A stretch of DNA of 64,000 bases. Source: Biomphalaria glabrata. Lineage: Eukaryota > Mollusca > Gastropoda > Planorbidae. The notes under the pieces are model-generated. The model had not been told where the DNA came from, did no database searches, and saw only the letters and a list, made by a program, of their open reading frames with translations. Position numbers and translations under genes: made by a program. Positions 23,640 to 39,216 of the stretch are shown here, piece after piece; positions within the stretch are counted from its first letter, which is position 1, and each line of letters starts with the position of its first letter. The stretch is from positions 32,216,645 to 32,280,644 of the forward strand of contig NC_074720.1 in the NCBI RefSeq assembly GCF_947242115.1, in the 5' to 3' direction.

Positions 23640-25020
23640 CGGTTGATAATTACTATTGTTTATTTTACAAGTCTCGAATATTTCTTCAAAACATCTTAGT
23701 CTCAAGTCCATGCCTCCTTAACTCTGACTAACTCCTAGACTTCGACTGACAATACCGGTTGGCAGGGTTCATACTAATATTTATGGCTCTTTTTGTCTAG
23801 AAAGGCAATGGATGCGCCCAGATGAAACACTGGTTTTGATTTCGTGTTGAGACAGGGCAGAATCTGGTGTGGCTAATCAAGCCAATTCTAGAGAGGCAGA
23901 CTTTGCCACAATTATTGCATGTGTATGCATCTGTTTCAGGGCTATACGACAGGGCAGCTTTTTTTTCCCTCTTGATTAAGGCCTCTTTCTTTTTTTCGTT
24001 ATCAGCGAGGATCTTTCTAGCACAAACAGTCTCCATGCACTTCGGTCTTTAGCTTTTTCTTCCCACAAACTTTCTTTGATGCCTGTGGCTCTCATGTCTC
24101 GCTTACAGACATCTCTATAGGTAAGTCTTTGGCGGCCCTTTGGGTCTGACTCCCTCCACAAGATCAGCATAAAAAATATCTTTCGGAATTCTACCATCTG
24201 GCATGCGGGTGACAAGTTCCAGCCAACGTAGTCTTCTTTGTGTCAAGAGAGCATACATGCTGTTCATATTGGCCAATCTTAAAATATCCTGGTTGGTGAC
24301 ATGATCCCTCCAAGAGATGCGCATTATACGTCTCATGCTATTCAATCTTGGTACATGTATGTTGACTTGCTTTCACTTCCATAAAGAAGAGTGCTCATAA
24401 CACAGGCATTGTAGACTAGGATTTTGGTTGCTGTGGTCAATTTGGCATTTTCCAAGACGCGCTTGGAGAGTTTTGCCAATGCTGTAGTAGCTTTTCCTAT
24501 TCTTTTTGTCAGCTCAATGTCTAAATCTAGGTTACTGGCAAGTGTTGATCCATAGTAGGTAAATTCCTGCACCACCAATATGTATAACAGGTATTTAAAC
24601 GACGTCTTGTGCCAGGATTTCGGTCTTGGAGAGACTTATTGTAAGGCTAAACTCTTGACAAGCAACTGTCAAAGCATTCACTAGCTTCAGTAGATTTCTT
24701 ATGAATGAGATATGAGGGCCGCGTCATTGGCGAACAGCAGCTCCCTAATCAAGATACGACGTCTTTTCGTTTTGGCTTCAAGACGTGACAGGTTATAAAG
24801 CCTTCAATCGGATCTACTGTGGATATATATTCCATCTTCCCTAGATATAAAAGCACTGGTTAGTAAGACTGAAAAGAAGATGACAAATAGTGTTGGAATG
24901 TGTACTGTTTGTTTCACAAGTCTCGAATATTTCTTTAAAAAAAATTATGTCTCAAGTCCATGCCTCCTTTACTTTGACTAACTCCTAGACTTCGGCTGAC
25001 AATGGCAGCTGCCAGATTTT
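23640..25020. repeat. Direct repeats of about 105 bp flanking the LINE, unit 2
   Basis: A left copy (about 23655-23760) and a right copy (about 24905-25017) share ACAAGTCTCGAATATTTCTT, CTCAAGTCCATGCCTCCTT and ACTAACTCCTAGACTTCG in the same order and orientation. They bracket the LINE tail almost exactly. They could be a very long target duplication, an older repeat into which the LINE jumped, or part of a composite element. Unit 1 keeps only the right copy (10027-10145). Confidence 0.65.
23790..24900 (-). mobile_element. LINE tail (reverse transcriptase C-terminal half), unit 2
   Basis: Read on the minus strand, the parts in order are FANDAAL (about 24740), EFTYYGST (24578), STLLYGSE, RRLRWLELVTRMPDGRIPKD (about 24220), YRDVCKRDMRA and a final zinc-finger-like CNNCGKVC...H...C (about 23880). 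This is the C-terminal order of a jockey/CR1-style endonuclease-reverse transcriptase. The element is 5'-truncated and has several frame breaks, so it is dead. The clade is not assigned. Confidence 0.82.
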
Positions 25021-25586
25021 ATAGTTTAAAAAAGGTCTAAAGGACAAGTGGATGACTGTGGTAGCAATATATCATAGCTGTATTAAACTTTAAAGTATAT
25101 CTGTTTAAAAAATGTAGAGTATTATTTTAAAATTATATTAGGAACAAATTTTAATCAAACTTCTATTTATTTAAATACATCAAATACTTCTGCATCGTTA
25201 TACATTTACACATGAATTGTATAGACATATTTTTTTTAGAATATTAGTTCAACTAATTTAATCTTTAGAATGTCCGTTCCCACTTTTTATTTATTATTAG
25301 TAAATATTTAAATAATTTGTCAGAGTCTGTCATTTGGAAAATATAACTAGTTTTAAGTGATCAAAAACTAACAAAATTCGCATATCGGGACAAATCCTAG
25401 CTCAATAGCAAATATCCAATTTTATAAGTTATATATTCTTTTAAAATGTTGGAATAAAACGTGAAATCTCCATTGTAACTATCTATTTCCATTTATCTAT
25501 TCTTTGAAATAGTTATTTTAAATAGAGAGGGAAGGGCAGTGATACACTATTGACACACTCTCATAATGCCTACACAAACATCTACT

Positions 25587-25877
25587 TCATTCAGCTTTGT
25601 TCCCCACAATCCCCTGCTCTTTCTTCAGCTGACCGTGACGTTGTCCACTGCGGCGGCGGTTGACTAACGCGTACAGAGAAAACAAAAGATTGTTGACATT
25701 CTTATCAGAGACACTCAGCACTTCAATCGCCATTATGGTCATCCTTGCGTAGCAAAAAATTCTTACAGCTGTCCAAACCTTGGTCGTCTGCTGACGTATG
25801 TACCCCCGAACAATGGCGTCTCCGATTGTCATACACTGGTCAAAAACTTCAAAGACAATTAGGAAGGAGTGTCTCAC
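25587..25877 (-). other. Conserved upstream block B, unit 2
   Basis: The same 96-codon frame is present with one difference from unit 1 (RRR for RCR near NRRRSGQ). Confidence 0.4.
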
Positions 25878-26148
25878 CTGTAGCTTTCATAAATTCGACC
25901 AATCACAAAACATTTTACTAAAACACCCACAGGTATGTAGGAGGGGCTTACAGCCATCGGCTGACTATATCAACTTTCACAGTTCAAGTTACAGTACATT
26001 CTCTTAATCAAAATAGTGATCTCTCTTTGCGAACTTTAAGTGTTGTGGTTCTACATTGTTTGTGTTCTATTTCTTGGATTTATTTTCGTACTGTTGGGAT
26101 CTACATCAGCATTTATTGTCTGATAGCTCAATTCTGATCTATTCTACA

Positions 26149-28174
<2,026 letters not shown>

Positions 28175-29219
28175 ATGTCAAGGTGGATTCCTTTTGACCA
28201 AACGAAAGACTGTTCCCTTGGCTTCTAGCCATATGTGACGTCATAGCCAGGACTTGAAACTTAATTGTAAATTTGTATATAATATAATCTCTGTACCACA
28301 GATCATCAATTATTCTAATAAAGTTTTTGTCTTTTAAATCTTTAAAAAAAATCTTTGTTTTGTTTCATTTTGTTATTGTTGTTATTGTTTTTTTTAAATA
28401 ATTTTTTTTTTAGTTTGAATGTTCATTGGAAACATCTATTAATAACAAAATAAATTTTAGAAAAAACATTTAACAATAGTATTTCATCATACTTCTAAGT
28501 ACAACACAAATGTACGTCACTCTGTATTAAATCAGAGGATTTATTGAGAATGCGTTGCTAGAAACGCTTACAAAAAATAATTCTTTGCTCCTAAATAAAA
28601 GTTTATTGTCTAAACATCTAATGAACACATTTAATTACAAATCATTGTCTTTCTTTAGAGGGAATCAATAACACGATAAACTTCCCCAATGTTTAAAAAG
28701 TGAGCCTGATTTTATCCATATAGTAAAGACACATACTTATACATATATATATATAATAACATTCTCTTTTGCAGTTATTATTAATACTGCATTAAGTTAA
28801 GGGTTAAATCAGTAAAGATCAAATGAAAAAAAAAAAAAAAAAATTGTCAATATCAGACTTTAATAACTTGTAATGATTTTTAAAATAATGAAATTCTGAT
28901 AGATGGTTGTTCATTGTGGTTTTGTATCAGTAGTAAAATATACGCGTGGTGCAAGGAAATAGTAAATGTTTATTTTAAGCTTAACATAGCTTTGTTTGAT
29001 CGCTAGTTGAACTTTGATTAAATAATCCCTTAAAAAAATCATTAAATAAAAATTTATGTCAATTATTACTTAAAGAAACAAAATAGAACAAATTAAAAAG
29101 TGATTTGACTGTCAACCCCTCCCCCCAAGCTCACATATTTAAAAAAGTAAAACTTGTACTCCAGTTTAAACTACATGTTATATATTTATACTCTCCATTC
29201 TAGTATTGTTATTGGGTAG

Positions 29220-29325
29220 CAGACATTAGTTGGTGAAATGAAAAGATACTTGGATGTTGTACTGGTTACATGACATCGTAGTTAGCTATATGTCATAGAA
29301 AAAGATAATCTGTCAATCATCTAAA
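29220..29325 (+). mobile_element. Old SINE 3' remnant, unit 2
   Basis: This is the unit 2 copy of 15890-16000. Confidence 0.6.
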
Positions 29326-29774
29326 CAGGTTAATATCAATAATAATAATTCTCTATTGTAAAAGAAATAATATTATATTATTGATTTTATAGTTTCCGAT
29401 AAATAGTTGGGTACGGTTATTTAATCAGTCGTCTAACTTATTTTTTTTAATGCATAGTTTGTAAGCATTTAATTACAAAAATACTTTGGTGTAGTAGAAT
29501 ATGTCCACATTAACCCCCCCCCCACATTAACGCCCTCCCCCCCACTCACACAAATCTTAGTACATTAATCTTTTATTTTTAAATTTAACATTAAAGCAGA
29601 AAAAAAAAGATTCAAATCTTGTAAAAAAATTGGAAGTACCAAAACATTTAATAAATAAAGTATTAATTTCAAATCATATGTATTTAAAAAAAAAAGTTAT
29701 AACTCTAGAAACTGGGCAGTTTTCTCCAGTCATAACTCTCAACCCTCACCCTCGTACAAAAACAGACTCATACA

Positions 29775-30095
29775 CACACACTTGTTTTCTTTAGGTTCTT
29801 TTTGACGCTCCGTGACTTAAACAGACAGTGAACTATACCGACAAAAACATCTACGTGTTAGAGACCTGGCGTTGACATTCATGGTGTCCTGTACCATTGA
29901 ACAATAACTTCATTAAATGTATTACGTGGCCAATCCTTAGGTCAACATTCCTACACAGCCTAAACAAAAATAAGATAAGCTATGTCGACTGTGTGCTTTG
30001 AATGTCTACCAGTACACTTGGAACTGTAACTTGGATTCTTTTGCTGGACATTAGCCAAATAAATGATAGTATTGTCCAGAGCATCAAGAGATTTA
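29775..30095 (+). repeat. Dispersed block S2, unit 2
   Basis: This is the equivalent of 16450-16770 and nearly identical. Confidence 0.5.
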
Positions 30096-30258
30096 TGTCA
30101 TCATTTTGCAGAAAGCATGAAAGGGTACTAATTTCTTTAGCAGATTCCCGTATATGCAGTCCAGACCTTTGTAGTTCCTTCTTAACTATATTAATTGGGT
30201 ACAGGAGCTTTGACCAGAATTCCAGATAGGCAAAAAAATTCTTAATTTTCCACTGCAT
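30096..30258 (-). mobile_element. hAT/ZMYM-like transposase fragment, unit 2
   Basis: This is the same fragment, with INIVKKELQ in place of INIVRKELQ. Confidence 0.5.
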
Positions 30259-30269
30259 GAAGAAGATTC

Positions 30270-31573
30270 TGTGCTAATATTATATGGCATTACGTCATTG
30301 TTGGTTGTTTATGTTTTGTGCGAAAGCAAAAGGATTCAGAGTATACAAAAGTTATGCTCGATTTTAGAATTACTCCGATAAGTGGACTGCCGTATTCACC
30401 ATCACAACTGCTGACGAGTAGAAGACTCAGGGAATCATTCCAGCTGATCACAAACTATTGAAACCATTGGTAGCTGAAAATGCAGAGACATTACTTAACG
30501 AACGACAGATGAAAAGCTAAGTGAAATACGATGCAAAAGCAAGACTACCTAAAGATTTTTCTGTCGGAGAGTTCGTCTAGGTCAAACATGGCAGAAAGCA
30601 GTTGTTATAAAAAAAATTCAGCACCCACTTACATCATAAAGACAAACAATGGAAAAACATACAGAAGAAATCAACGCTTTTTAAATAAGAGTTTCGATGA
30701 AGACATCTCTGGGTACTATGATACCGATGAAGACAATGAACTGCAAACTGTTGCAACAAACGAAACAGACAGTTATAGACCAACGTCTAGAGAACTTGTT
30801 CAGTCAAGACAACCAGAAGTGGACGAATTGTTAAAGTTCCTAGTAGACAGTGCCGGTCGCAGTGGGCGCCGCGCTTTCATAGGCCCCGCGCTAATTCCAA
30901 GTGTACATTATTAAATTAAACAATTATAACGTATATAAAAAACAGGGTTTTCGCGACCTCCTGATTTTCCAGGGCCTCCAGGAAATCTCATGAAAAGGCA
31001 AAATATACGATAAAGTCCTGAACTTTTTTTGAATTTATTCAAATCTCCTGAAGAATAGACGAAATTGACATTTTGGGGTGCCAATAAATAAAAAGTGGCA
31101 TTGCGAGCTTTCATTTGATAAAAATTTATTGCAAAGGCAAAAGTAGGCCTATTTTCTAATAACAAAAAATAATTTTGACATTATGCTTATCCCTACCCAG
31201 ACTAGGCCCCGCGAGATCCGTTTCGCATTGGGCCCCGCAAATGCTAGGGCCGGCCCTGCTAGTAGATATCACTATTAAGAACTTTAAAAGGAAGGGTGTG
31301 ATAATAACTTCAATAGGAAGGATGTATTAATATTATATGATATTACGTCATTATTTTTTGTTTATGTTTTGTGCGAAAGCAAAGGGATTAGATGTAAATA
31401 AAAAGAGAGAGTTTCCATTGGATTGAGGAAAGATGAATAAAGGGGTAATAACTCGAGTGTGAAGTTTAATTCTGAAATTATAGACGCCAAACCCGAATAA
31501 TGGACAATTTTAGCATTGTTAAGAAAAACTTTTAGTTATACTCGATTCTGTAAATTTTGCTTCAAGGTTAATT
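30270..31573 (+). mobile_element. Ty3/Gypsy fossil spanning the unit 2/3 junction
   Basis: It has the same arrangement as the fossil at 16945: an LTR-like start at 30270, an integrase-tail remnant from 30376, the MITE at 30848-31258, then the second LTR-like segment. The element is broken and non-functional. Confidence 0.7.
30848..31258. mobile_element. hAT MITE, unit 3 copy
   Basis: This copy is 411 bp and has lost one T near its left end, a change shared with the unit 4 copy. The target duplication CTAGTAGA is intact on both sides. Confidence 0.85.
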
Positions 31574-31576
31574 AGT

Positions 31577-32101
31577 GACCTGGGTTCGAATCTTGGTGGA
31601 GTCTGGGATTTTGAATTTCTGCATTTTTAGGGTGCTCCTGAGTCTACCCAACACAAATGAAAGTAAAGGCGGTAGGCCGTTAACCGTGGGCCAAAGGTAT
31701 TATCTTTTTTTTAAATCTTGCTTGTTAGATCTTTACTTTGTACCGAGGACTCTGAATGTCGTTAATCATTAACTTTACTTTATACTTATGATGTTAACAA
31801 AGAAAAAAAAAAGAAGAGAAGGAAAATCCCTAAATTTTGGAAATGCATATTCTTCATTGGGAAGGGGCTGTGGCTGAGTGCATGCCTTCCAGAACCAGGG
31901 AACTGGGTTCGAATCTTGGGGAAGTCTGGGTTTTTGAATTTCTGCATTTTTAGGATGCTCCTGAGTCTACCCAACACTAATGGGTACTTAGCTTTAATTA
32001 ATGAAAGTAAAGGCGGTTGGTCGTTAACCGTGGGCTAAAGAAACAGATGACCTAATTATAGACGCTAATGTCTGAAAGGGAAAGTTACATCTTTACTTTA
32101 C
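31577..32101 (+). mobile_element. Two SINE copies, unit 3
   Basis: This is the unit 3 equivalent. The fuller copy starts near 31859 and has private substitutions, for example GTGCATGCC where the other units have GTGCCTGCC. Confidence 0.8.
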
Positions 32102-32707
32102 TCATTCCTTATATTCTTATTATTATTATATATTATATTCTTATGAGGCCCTATTATTTATTTTAGGTTCAAAAGGAATTAAATGCTAAGAAAACTTTTT
32201 TTTCTGTTCAATATTATAAGTAGCTGGATCATGTCTCCCTTTGTTCGTCTGTGTGTTGGTGTACTTGATAGTATTTTAAAATAATTATATATATTTCTGA
32301 TGGTCTTTGTTATTATTAAAGTATTTTGATTATAGAAACCAAATGCATCATTAACACTATGAAGATAAAAATGTATCATCTTTGTGAATTTTAAAAGCTA
32401 TGCAGTATGGTTATAACTAGTTACTATTTTTTTAATTAGGTTTAAAATAGAAAAAAATGATGTATTATCAAATATCAATGAGAAAGTACTTTCTGTTCTC
32501 TTGAAAATTATATTCATTTTTTTAATAAATGGCATTACGTCACTTTTTTCCCTACTTATATTTTTATAATTTTTTTCATTTTAATTTTACGTGACACATA
32601 AATATCTACAGAAAAAAAAAATAAAAACAAAAAATAAAAATTAAAAAAAAATTAATTTAAAGAAAAATACTTTATTGGAATATTGTATCTCAAGTTATTT
32701 GATATTT

Positions 32708-34158
32708 CATACACCAGTACACTACCCCAAGAGCGAACATGTCACACTGTAAAGAAACAAATAGATATAATTTTAATTACTGCTAAACTGTAAATTTAAT
32801 TCAATTATATTTTTAAGGGAAAATTATATAATTTGTCGTCTCAGGGTCCAGGTTTGTAAACACATTTCAGCATAATATAAAGTTATAAACTATGGGGATT
32901 AGGTTTTTACATGAGTAAATTATACATGTAATATATTTTATAGTTAATAATTAATTAACTCTCCCCCAACCCCAACAAGTCCCTTATCAAGGAAACACCT
33001 AAAATCTAATTTAAAAATCTACAATCGCTACAATTAGATTTTTTAATTCGATTTTAGGTGTGTTTCCTTGATTAGGGGGTTGTTGGGGGGGAGAGTTAAT
33101 TATCTATTTATTGTTGAAGTGTCTTATACTAAATGACAAAAGTTTTTTATCGTGATACTCATAATGGGGCTTAAGAGTTTTAAACTACTGTGGAAATTAT
33201 ATTATATATATAAAATGATGGTCATCTTATTTAAAGATAACTGGCAGTATACAAAATGATCTTCACTAATTAATGGGCGATTCTGTTTTACTTCACATGT
33301 GTAATATAAACAAGTTTTCGTGCACACATCAGAATCTTCTATCTCTCTCTCTATATATATATATACTATTCTACCTAATTAAATATTAGACTCTAAGCTA
33401 TCCATTTAAAAGGAAAGGGATATAAGTAACAATATGACAAAAAATATTTATTTAGCTAAGTTATCGTTCGTTAGTTTAAGAAAGTTTGCGAATATTTATA
33501 TGACAATTATAATTAAATGTAAAGGAGCTTTAAAAATATGGTAAAAAATGACTTACTTTAAAAGGGTCAAATGGCCTCTTTAAAAACTGTTCTGGGGACA
33601 TGTACACGACAGTTCCTTTTCTTTTGGTCGCCATTGTATCCTCAGTGGGCAAGATATCCGATAAACCGAAATCAGCAATGAGAATTTTCTTTTCTGTGAT
33701 CAAAATGTTGTCCGTTTTCAAGTCTCTGTGAGCAACTTTTTTGTTATGGAGATAGTTAACTGCTGCACACAGCTGCACAAAGTATTCATCACTCATCTCC
33801 TGATGAATGGAAGGCAGTACCTTGGTCAGAGTGCCATCTTCGTAGAATGGCATCACATAAGCGAAGTACCGAGGAAAGGATCCCATGAAATCCATGCTCA
33901 TGATAAAAGGATGGTGGATCGTGGCGAGTACTGCAACTTCAGATAAGAAATGCTTTACGATTTTTTATCATCATAAGTGCTGTCTTTGTAATAAGCTTTG
34001 ATGACTTTCTTGAAGTTGTGGTCTAGTTTGGATGTGACTTGAAAAACTTTGATCGGGTAATTGTAGTGAAGCAGTGTGCCCACCTCGAAGTGATGTACTT
34101 GGCATATTTCTTTCTGGTAGTTTTGAAGTTCCAGTGTTTTTCTTTCCAGATGATACAT
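32708..34158 (-). pseudogene. Kinase A remnant with frameshift and missing 3' exons (unit 3)
   Basis: Exon 1 runs from the ATG at 34158 to 33557, but is 602 rather than 603 bases. A poly-T run near 33961 is one base shorter than in units 1 and 4, which shifts the frame after residue 65 (YDDKK). A 1065-bp deletion then removes most of exon 2, all of exon 3 and exon 4; only the start of exon 2 survives (32746 down to about 32709). The promoter at 34354-34424 is intact, so it may still be transcribed. Confidence 0.9.
32942..33104. repeat. Foldback repeat, unit 3
   Basis: This is the same hairpin, with a shorter G run and a few compensating and non-compensating changes in the arms. Confidence 0.7.
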
Positions 34159-34353
34159 TTTAAAATAGAATTGGAGAACACAGCTATCCGAAAATAGAGG
34201 ATGAATTAATTTACTACAATACGAAAACACTAAGTCCCAAAGAAATAAGAACACAAATATAATAAGTCCAACACTTGTATTTCTCAAAGAGAGCTCAAAG
34301 CTAATGTAAGAGGAGGTACAGTGATAAATGATAGAGTTAATTTTTTAAATTGA

Positions 34354-34424
34354 TTTTTATAGCCAAGTGAGCTCCTCCCACAATCCTTGAGCTACAAATG
34401 TTTAATTTTACGTCATGTGATTGG
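34354..34424 (-). promoter_or_regulatory. Kinase A promoter, unit 3
   Basis: TATA (34361-34354), the CRE-like site and CCAAT (34424-34420) are all retained upstream of a broken kinase A. Confidence 0.5.
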
Positions 34425-34429
34425 CTGAA

Positions 34430-34860
34430 AGCTGAAGGTGCGCCAAACTATCCTCGTTGTCTTTGAAGTTTTTGACCAGTGGATGACACTTGGAGACTCC
34501 ATTGTTCAGAGGTACATACGTCAGCAGACGACCAAGGTTTGGGCTGCTGTCATAATTTGTTGCTTTGCAAGGATGAACACATTAGTGATTGAAGGACCGA
34601 CAATGTCAACAATCTTTTGTTTTCTCGAGACGACTTAGTGACCAGTTGCAGTGGACACCGTCTCGGTCAGTCGGAGAAAGAGCAGGGGATTGCGGGGAAC
34701 AAAAGGACAGTATCAGATGTTTATGTAAGCATTGAGAAAGCGTATCGAAAATGTCACCCGCTCCTTACCCAAATACATTTCGTGTGTGGTGAGCATTAAA
34801 GGACAATGTTAAAGAATTTTAAAAATATGTTACAATGTTCGTTTTAAAAAAAGAAATGCC
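34430..34860 (+). other. Conserved upstream block A, unit 3
   Basis: This is equivalent to 5205-5640, with a few substitutions. The second open frame ends earlier because of changes near 34791-34800. Confidence 0.45.
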
Positions 34861-35678
34861 AATGTTGCATAGTATATTTAAAGTATTATAACTACTAATG
34901 TACTAACATTTTTGTATCTATTGAAGTAGTAAATTATTTTTTTGTTTATATTATTTAAAAAAATCATTTCTATTGTCTTGCTAAATGTATTTTTTTTAAA
35001 TCACATATAAATTCGCCTAAAATAAATCAAAATTAATATAGTCATTTCGAAGTAAAATGTTCAACTGTTAATTAAGTAAAGATGTGTGCCCCTGTCGTGT
35101 GTTATTAAGCTTCACGTGATGCTATCTTCACTGGCAAATGTTATGGACCAAAAAAACAACTATTTACTGCTTTTTTCTAATATATTGTTTGCCAATGGGT
35201 GTACATTTATAACTAAAATATTCATCTAAAAATAGCTCTCTATAAATGGGAATAACGACTAAAATTGTCAATCATTGTACTTTACCTATGGAATTGTGAT
35301 ATTTAAAAAAAACTTTCACTTAATGGGTTAACAGTTTTATTTTGACCCAGCTCAAGTTACGTGTTTCTTTGTTACATCTCTTTAATAGTTAAAAAAAAAA
35401 CTTTCTTTTTTTCTTTCATCAAGATGGCACTATAACTTCATGACATACAATATTTAAAGTCCAATATATTTTATAAGCAATAAAACGTTGAAAATTAAAT
35501 GTAAGACAATTTCAAACAAGGTTACAAAGAAAGTTTGTGTGGAAACACAAAGTCAGAATCGAATCGGTCCCCGAAGTGGTCCACCCAGGCAGGTAAAAGG
35601 GAAAGTTTCAATATTTTCAGAAAGAACACCAGAATGAAATTATATCAAATAGAAATACCGTTGTATTTATTAAAATAC

Positions 35679-36577
35679 TGTTACGTATTTCTGAATCTTC
35701 TGGCTAAATGTACTAGTAGGCACACAAATAAAAACACTGCAAAGAACTTGACGACTAAACTCTCAGCTTCATATAACTTTATTAACTATTAACTCTAACT
35801 GTAACATGTAGCATAGAAGACTGTACAATATCTGTCAGTTTACAGTTAGCTATACTTCGTTGCAATTCATCTCTTCACTTCGTTGCAATTCATCTCTTCT
35901 CAACTTGCATCGAGTCGTATTCTACTGAACAGACCAACGACACACTTCCCAGTGTCGCTCCAGGTCTCCCAAAGCTGAACCAAGTCGTACTCAAAGTCTA
36001 CCGAATCAGAGCCGCACACGTCTTACATCGACTGTATCGACTGTAACGGCTCAAGTCCACTGTAGTTCGCTGTATAGACTTTAACGACAGTAGTCCACTC
36101 CAGTTAACTCTACCCTAGTTAACTTGCATCGAGTCGTACACATCTCTCTTCTACTGTCTCGCACAGTAGACAACAGTACCGACGACTCACTCACGACTCT
36201 ATACGACTGACTTTCACATTAACTTTCTGGCTTATATAGAGTCCCTAATCGCTTCTCCAAAGTTGCACAAACACTGCTTGTATCTTCTGGAATAACACTC
36301 GAGGAAAAGTCTAATACTTTCTTTGTTTATACATGTAGATTCCAGAGAACACTTGCTGCAGTGTCATCAAGTCGGGGTCACACGTAGTGACCTCTATCTG
36401 TCACTGTTCATTAGTAACTGTCCCCATACTTAGATCTGTTTGTCCCCTGGAACAAAACGTGAGGACACGTCACATCCTGTCTTTGTTTGTACATGTAGAT
36501 TCCAGAGAACACTCGCTGCTGTGTCATCTCGCCGGGGTCATACGTTGACCTCTACCTATCACTGTTCATTTGTAACA
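35679..36577 (-). mobile_element. Solo LTR fossil, unit 3
   Basis: This is the same element at the same site, about 899 bp, with the TGTTAC and GTAACA ends kept. It was inherited with the unit. Confidence 0.75.
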
Positions 36578-36852
36578 ATACTTTTGTAAGATTTCTACTT
36601 ACAAGATGATTCAATTTTTAAAAAAATTGTAGTAGTATAATTAAATGTTTTCTATGTATGGTCGATTTTTTTTTCATCAAAATAATTTCTAGGAAACCTT
36701 TAGCAGTTTATGAGATCATTGTCTACCACCCTCCAACAAAGAAAATCATTTTTTATACTAATATATGGAATTCCAAAAATATTTTAAAAATGTTTTCTTT
36801 GATACGTCACTTAGACCACCCCTCCACCTCCCAGTCAAATTTTACTCTTTCC

Positions 36853-37146
36853 CGCAGACACACAAACTCACAAATTGTTTACTTTTAGTTTACTTCAATA
36901 CTCCGTAAACAAACAAATCATTCGCTTAAACAACAAAGAAATCAACATAATAGAGACCCGGCGTAGACTATCGCGGTGTCCAGAGGAGCCGAACAATAGC
37001 TTAATTAGGTACAGCGCGTCAAAGCGCTATCGGCTCGGCCACTCCTATTGCGGTCATTCTTGTCCAGCCTAAATAAAAACGTGTCAGCTGACCTTAAGTA
37101 AACATATACTGTCCACTTCAAACAAGAGATTCACTGAAGTTCCTTA
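36853..37146 (+). repeat. Dispersed block S1, unit 3
   Basis: This is the equivalent of 7637-7930 and nearly identical. The short open frame next to it at 36658-36888 is not supported in the other units. Confidence 0.5.
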
Positions 37147-37476
37147 CTGCGCAAAAAGTTTACGAGATGATAACGTGTTCCGCGGCATCCACAACGCTCT
37201 GTCACAAATCACATGACAAAGAAAAGGCGCCAAATTATTCAAAGGAATGAGCTTCATTTGCAATTAAATCAGAAGGATATATTTCATTACTTGAAATACT
37301 CAGCTTCTTGAGACACTTGTGTTACATCTGAAAATCTCATCCTGTGATCAGCTTGAGTTTAAATCATTTCTTCTCTTAATATTTACAACTTGTGTTTAAT
37401 TGAAACAGATCTAGTTCATTGTATATTTCTATATACTTCGACTGTGCTTCTATTCACAATTATTTTTAATGTAATT

Positions 37477-37573
37477 GATGGCTAAGAGGTAAAGCTCTAG
37501 ATTTCGAATCGGAGGATCAGGGTTCATAGACTGAAACTGACTGGGTTATTTTAATTTTGGGATCTTTGGGCAC
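37477..37573 (+). mobile_element. Old SINE 5' remnant, unit 3
   Basis: This is the unit 3 copy of 8262-8358, with two private substitutions around the B box. Confidence 0.65.
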
Positions 37574-39216
37574 TATCGTTGTTGTTTTTGTGAATCGATT
37601 AAATAGAAAAAAAAATAATATGAAAATTATTTAAAACAATTTTTCACCTTTTTAAAAATGTGCAGTTTTTATTGTGTGTTTTCTGTTATGTGACATAATT
37701 TCTAAGCATGGAAGGAAGGATATGTCGTTCAGTCTAAAACTTGACTCTCTTAGTTCTGCAAGCTATGTACGCTGCATTAAAAAAAAGAGTTAGTTCGTTA
37801 TTGAAACATTGCGCTTTTTAACTTAGCTAGAATGTAATCAAGACTATTCGTTGTTTCAATAGTTAAAATTCGGACTTTTCACTGAAGCTGAATGTACTTT
37901 TAAACATTTCGCAGTTAATAAAACGATCGCGTTACGTTTTCAAATGTCAATAGTATCACAGAAACGACTTTGATGCTGTTAATACTTAAAAAAAAAACAA
38001 AAAAAACTATTTTTTTAATATAGATAAAAGAGTTCTTATCTATTAATTAACTGCTAAAATTCTTCTATTGCTCTCAATACTTCAAGATTTGTTTACTATT
38101 TTCTATATGAACAGTTCAATTACAAATAATAATTTAATTAATTATTTATTTTTTTATTGTTTTATGTGTTGTTATTAACAAGAAATAATTATGTATCTTT
38201 TATTATTAGATTCAATTTCTTTTTAGTTTTGTTAATAATCGTGACAGACAGATAGACAGTGAGTGAATATAAACTTTGTTTGCACTAAGCAATATTTTCA
38301 ACTTGGTGTCAGCTTCTGTTCAGTGATGCGGTGATTCCGCTTCCCATCATATCAAAACATTTTTGCAGATTGCTTTTACTAGTAGCGAAAGTAACGTTAC
38401 GATGAGTCCATCCAACTCTATGGGTACATTAGTCTGGCAGAGTTTAGGTTGTTAGTTTATTTGCATGCCACTTTGTCATCCTCGATAGTCGATAAGAATC
38501 TCAAATCAATCTTAGAATCAAGTAAGAATTGAGTTTAAGGGAAAGAATTTACTGAAGGAGAAAATACAAAAAAATAAACACGGTTATGTCTCTTATAATC
38601 TTTTGCAATCCCAACGTGTAAACTTTGCTTTTAATGTTGTCCTCTACATTATATCTGAATATACAAAACTATTTTCTTGTGTATATTTTTGAAAAATTAA
38701 TTATTTCAAAATTATTTACACCCTAATTTAGATGTTTGGTTTTATGAAAATCTTGTAATGACAAAACAAAAGATGTTTTAAAAAATCAATTAGTAATCTG
38801 TTGCACATTTCTAGCTCTTAAACTAACTATATAAAAACAAAAAGGGTTTTAATCACATCAGTTAATCTACTTATCCCATTTGCTAAAAAGTTAATTACTT
38901 GGATTGCTTCCCTTAACACCCCAATCCTCACCTCTGCTCAACAATCATAAAGACTGTTTCCCTTTGATGCTCCACTAGCTTATATGGATAATTGGATTTA
39001 TCAAAGTAAAGGTGCTAAGTAATAGAAACCCGGTAGTAACAATTACAGTGTCCAGTGCAGTTAAACAATAGCTATATTCTTTAGTGTGCTGTATCTATGT
39101 GCACTAACAACTCGGTCATTTCTAATGAATTGTTATTAGTAAACACTTTAATCGTAATTCTTCATCTCTAAATGATAATTACCAACCAATGCAGATTGCG
39201 GTTGATAATTACTATT

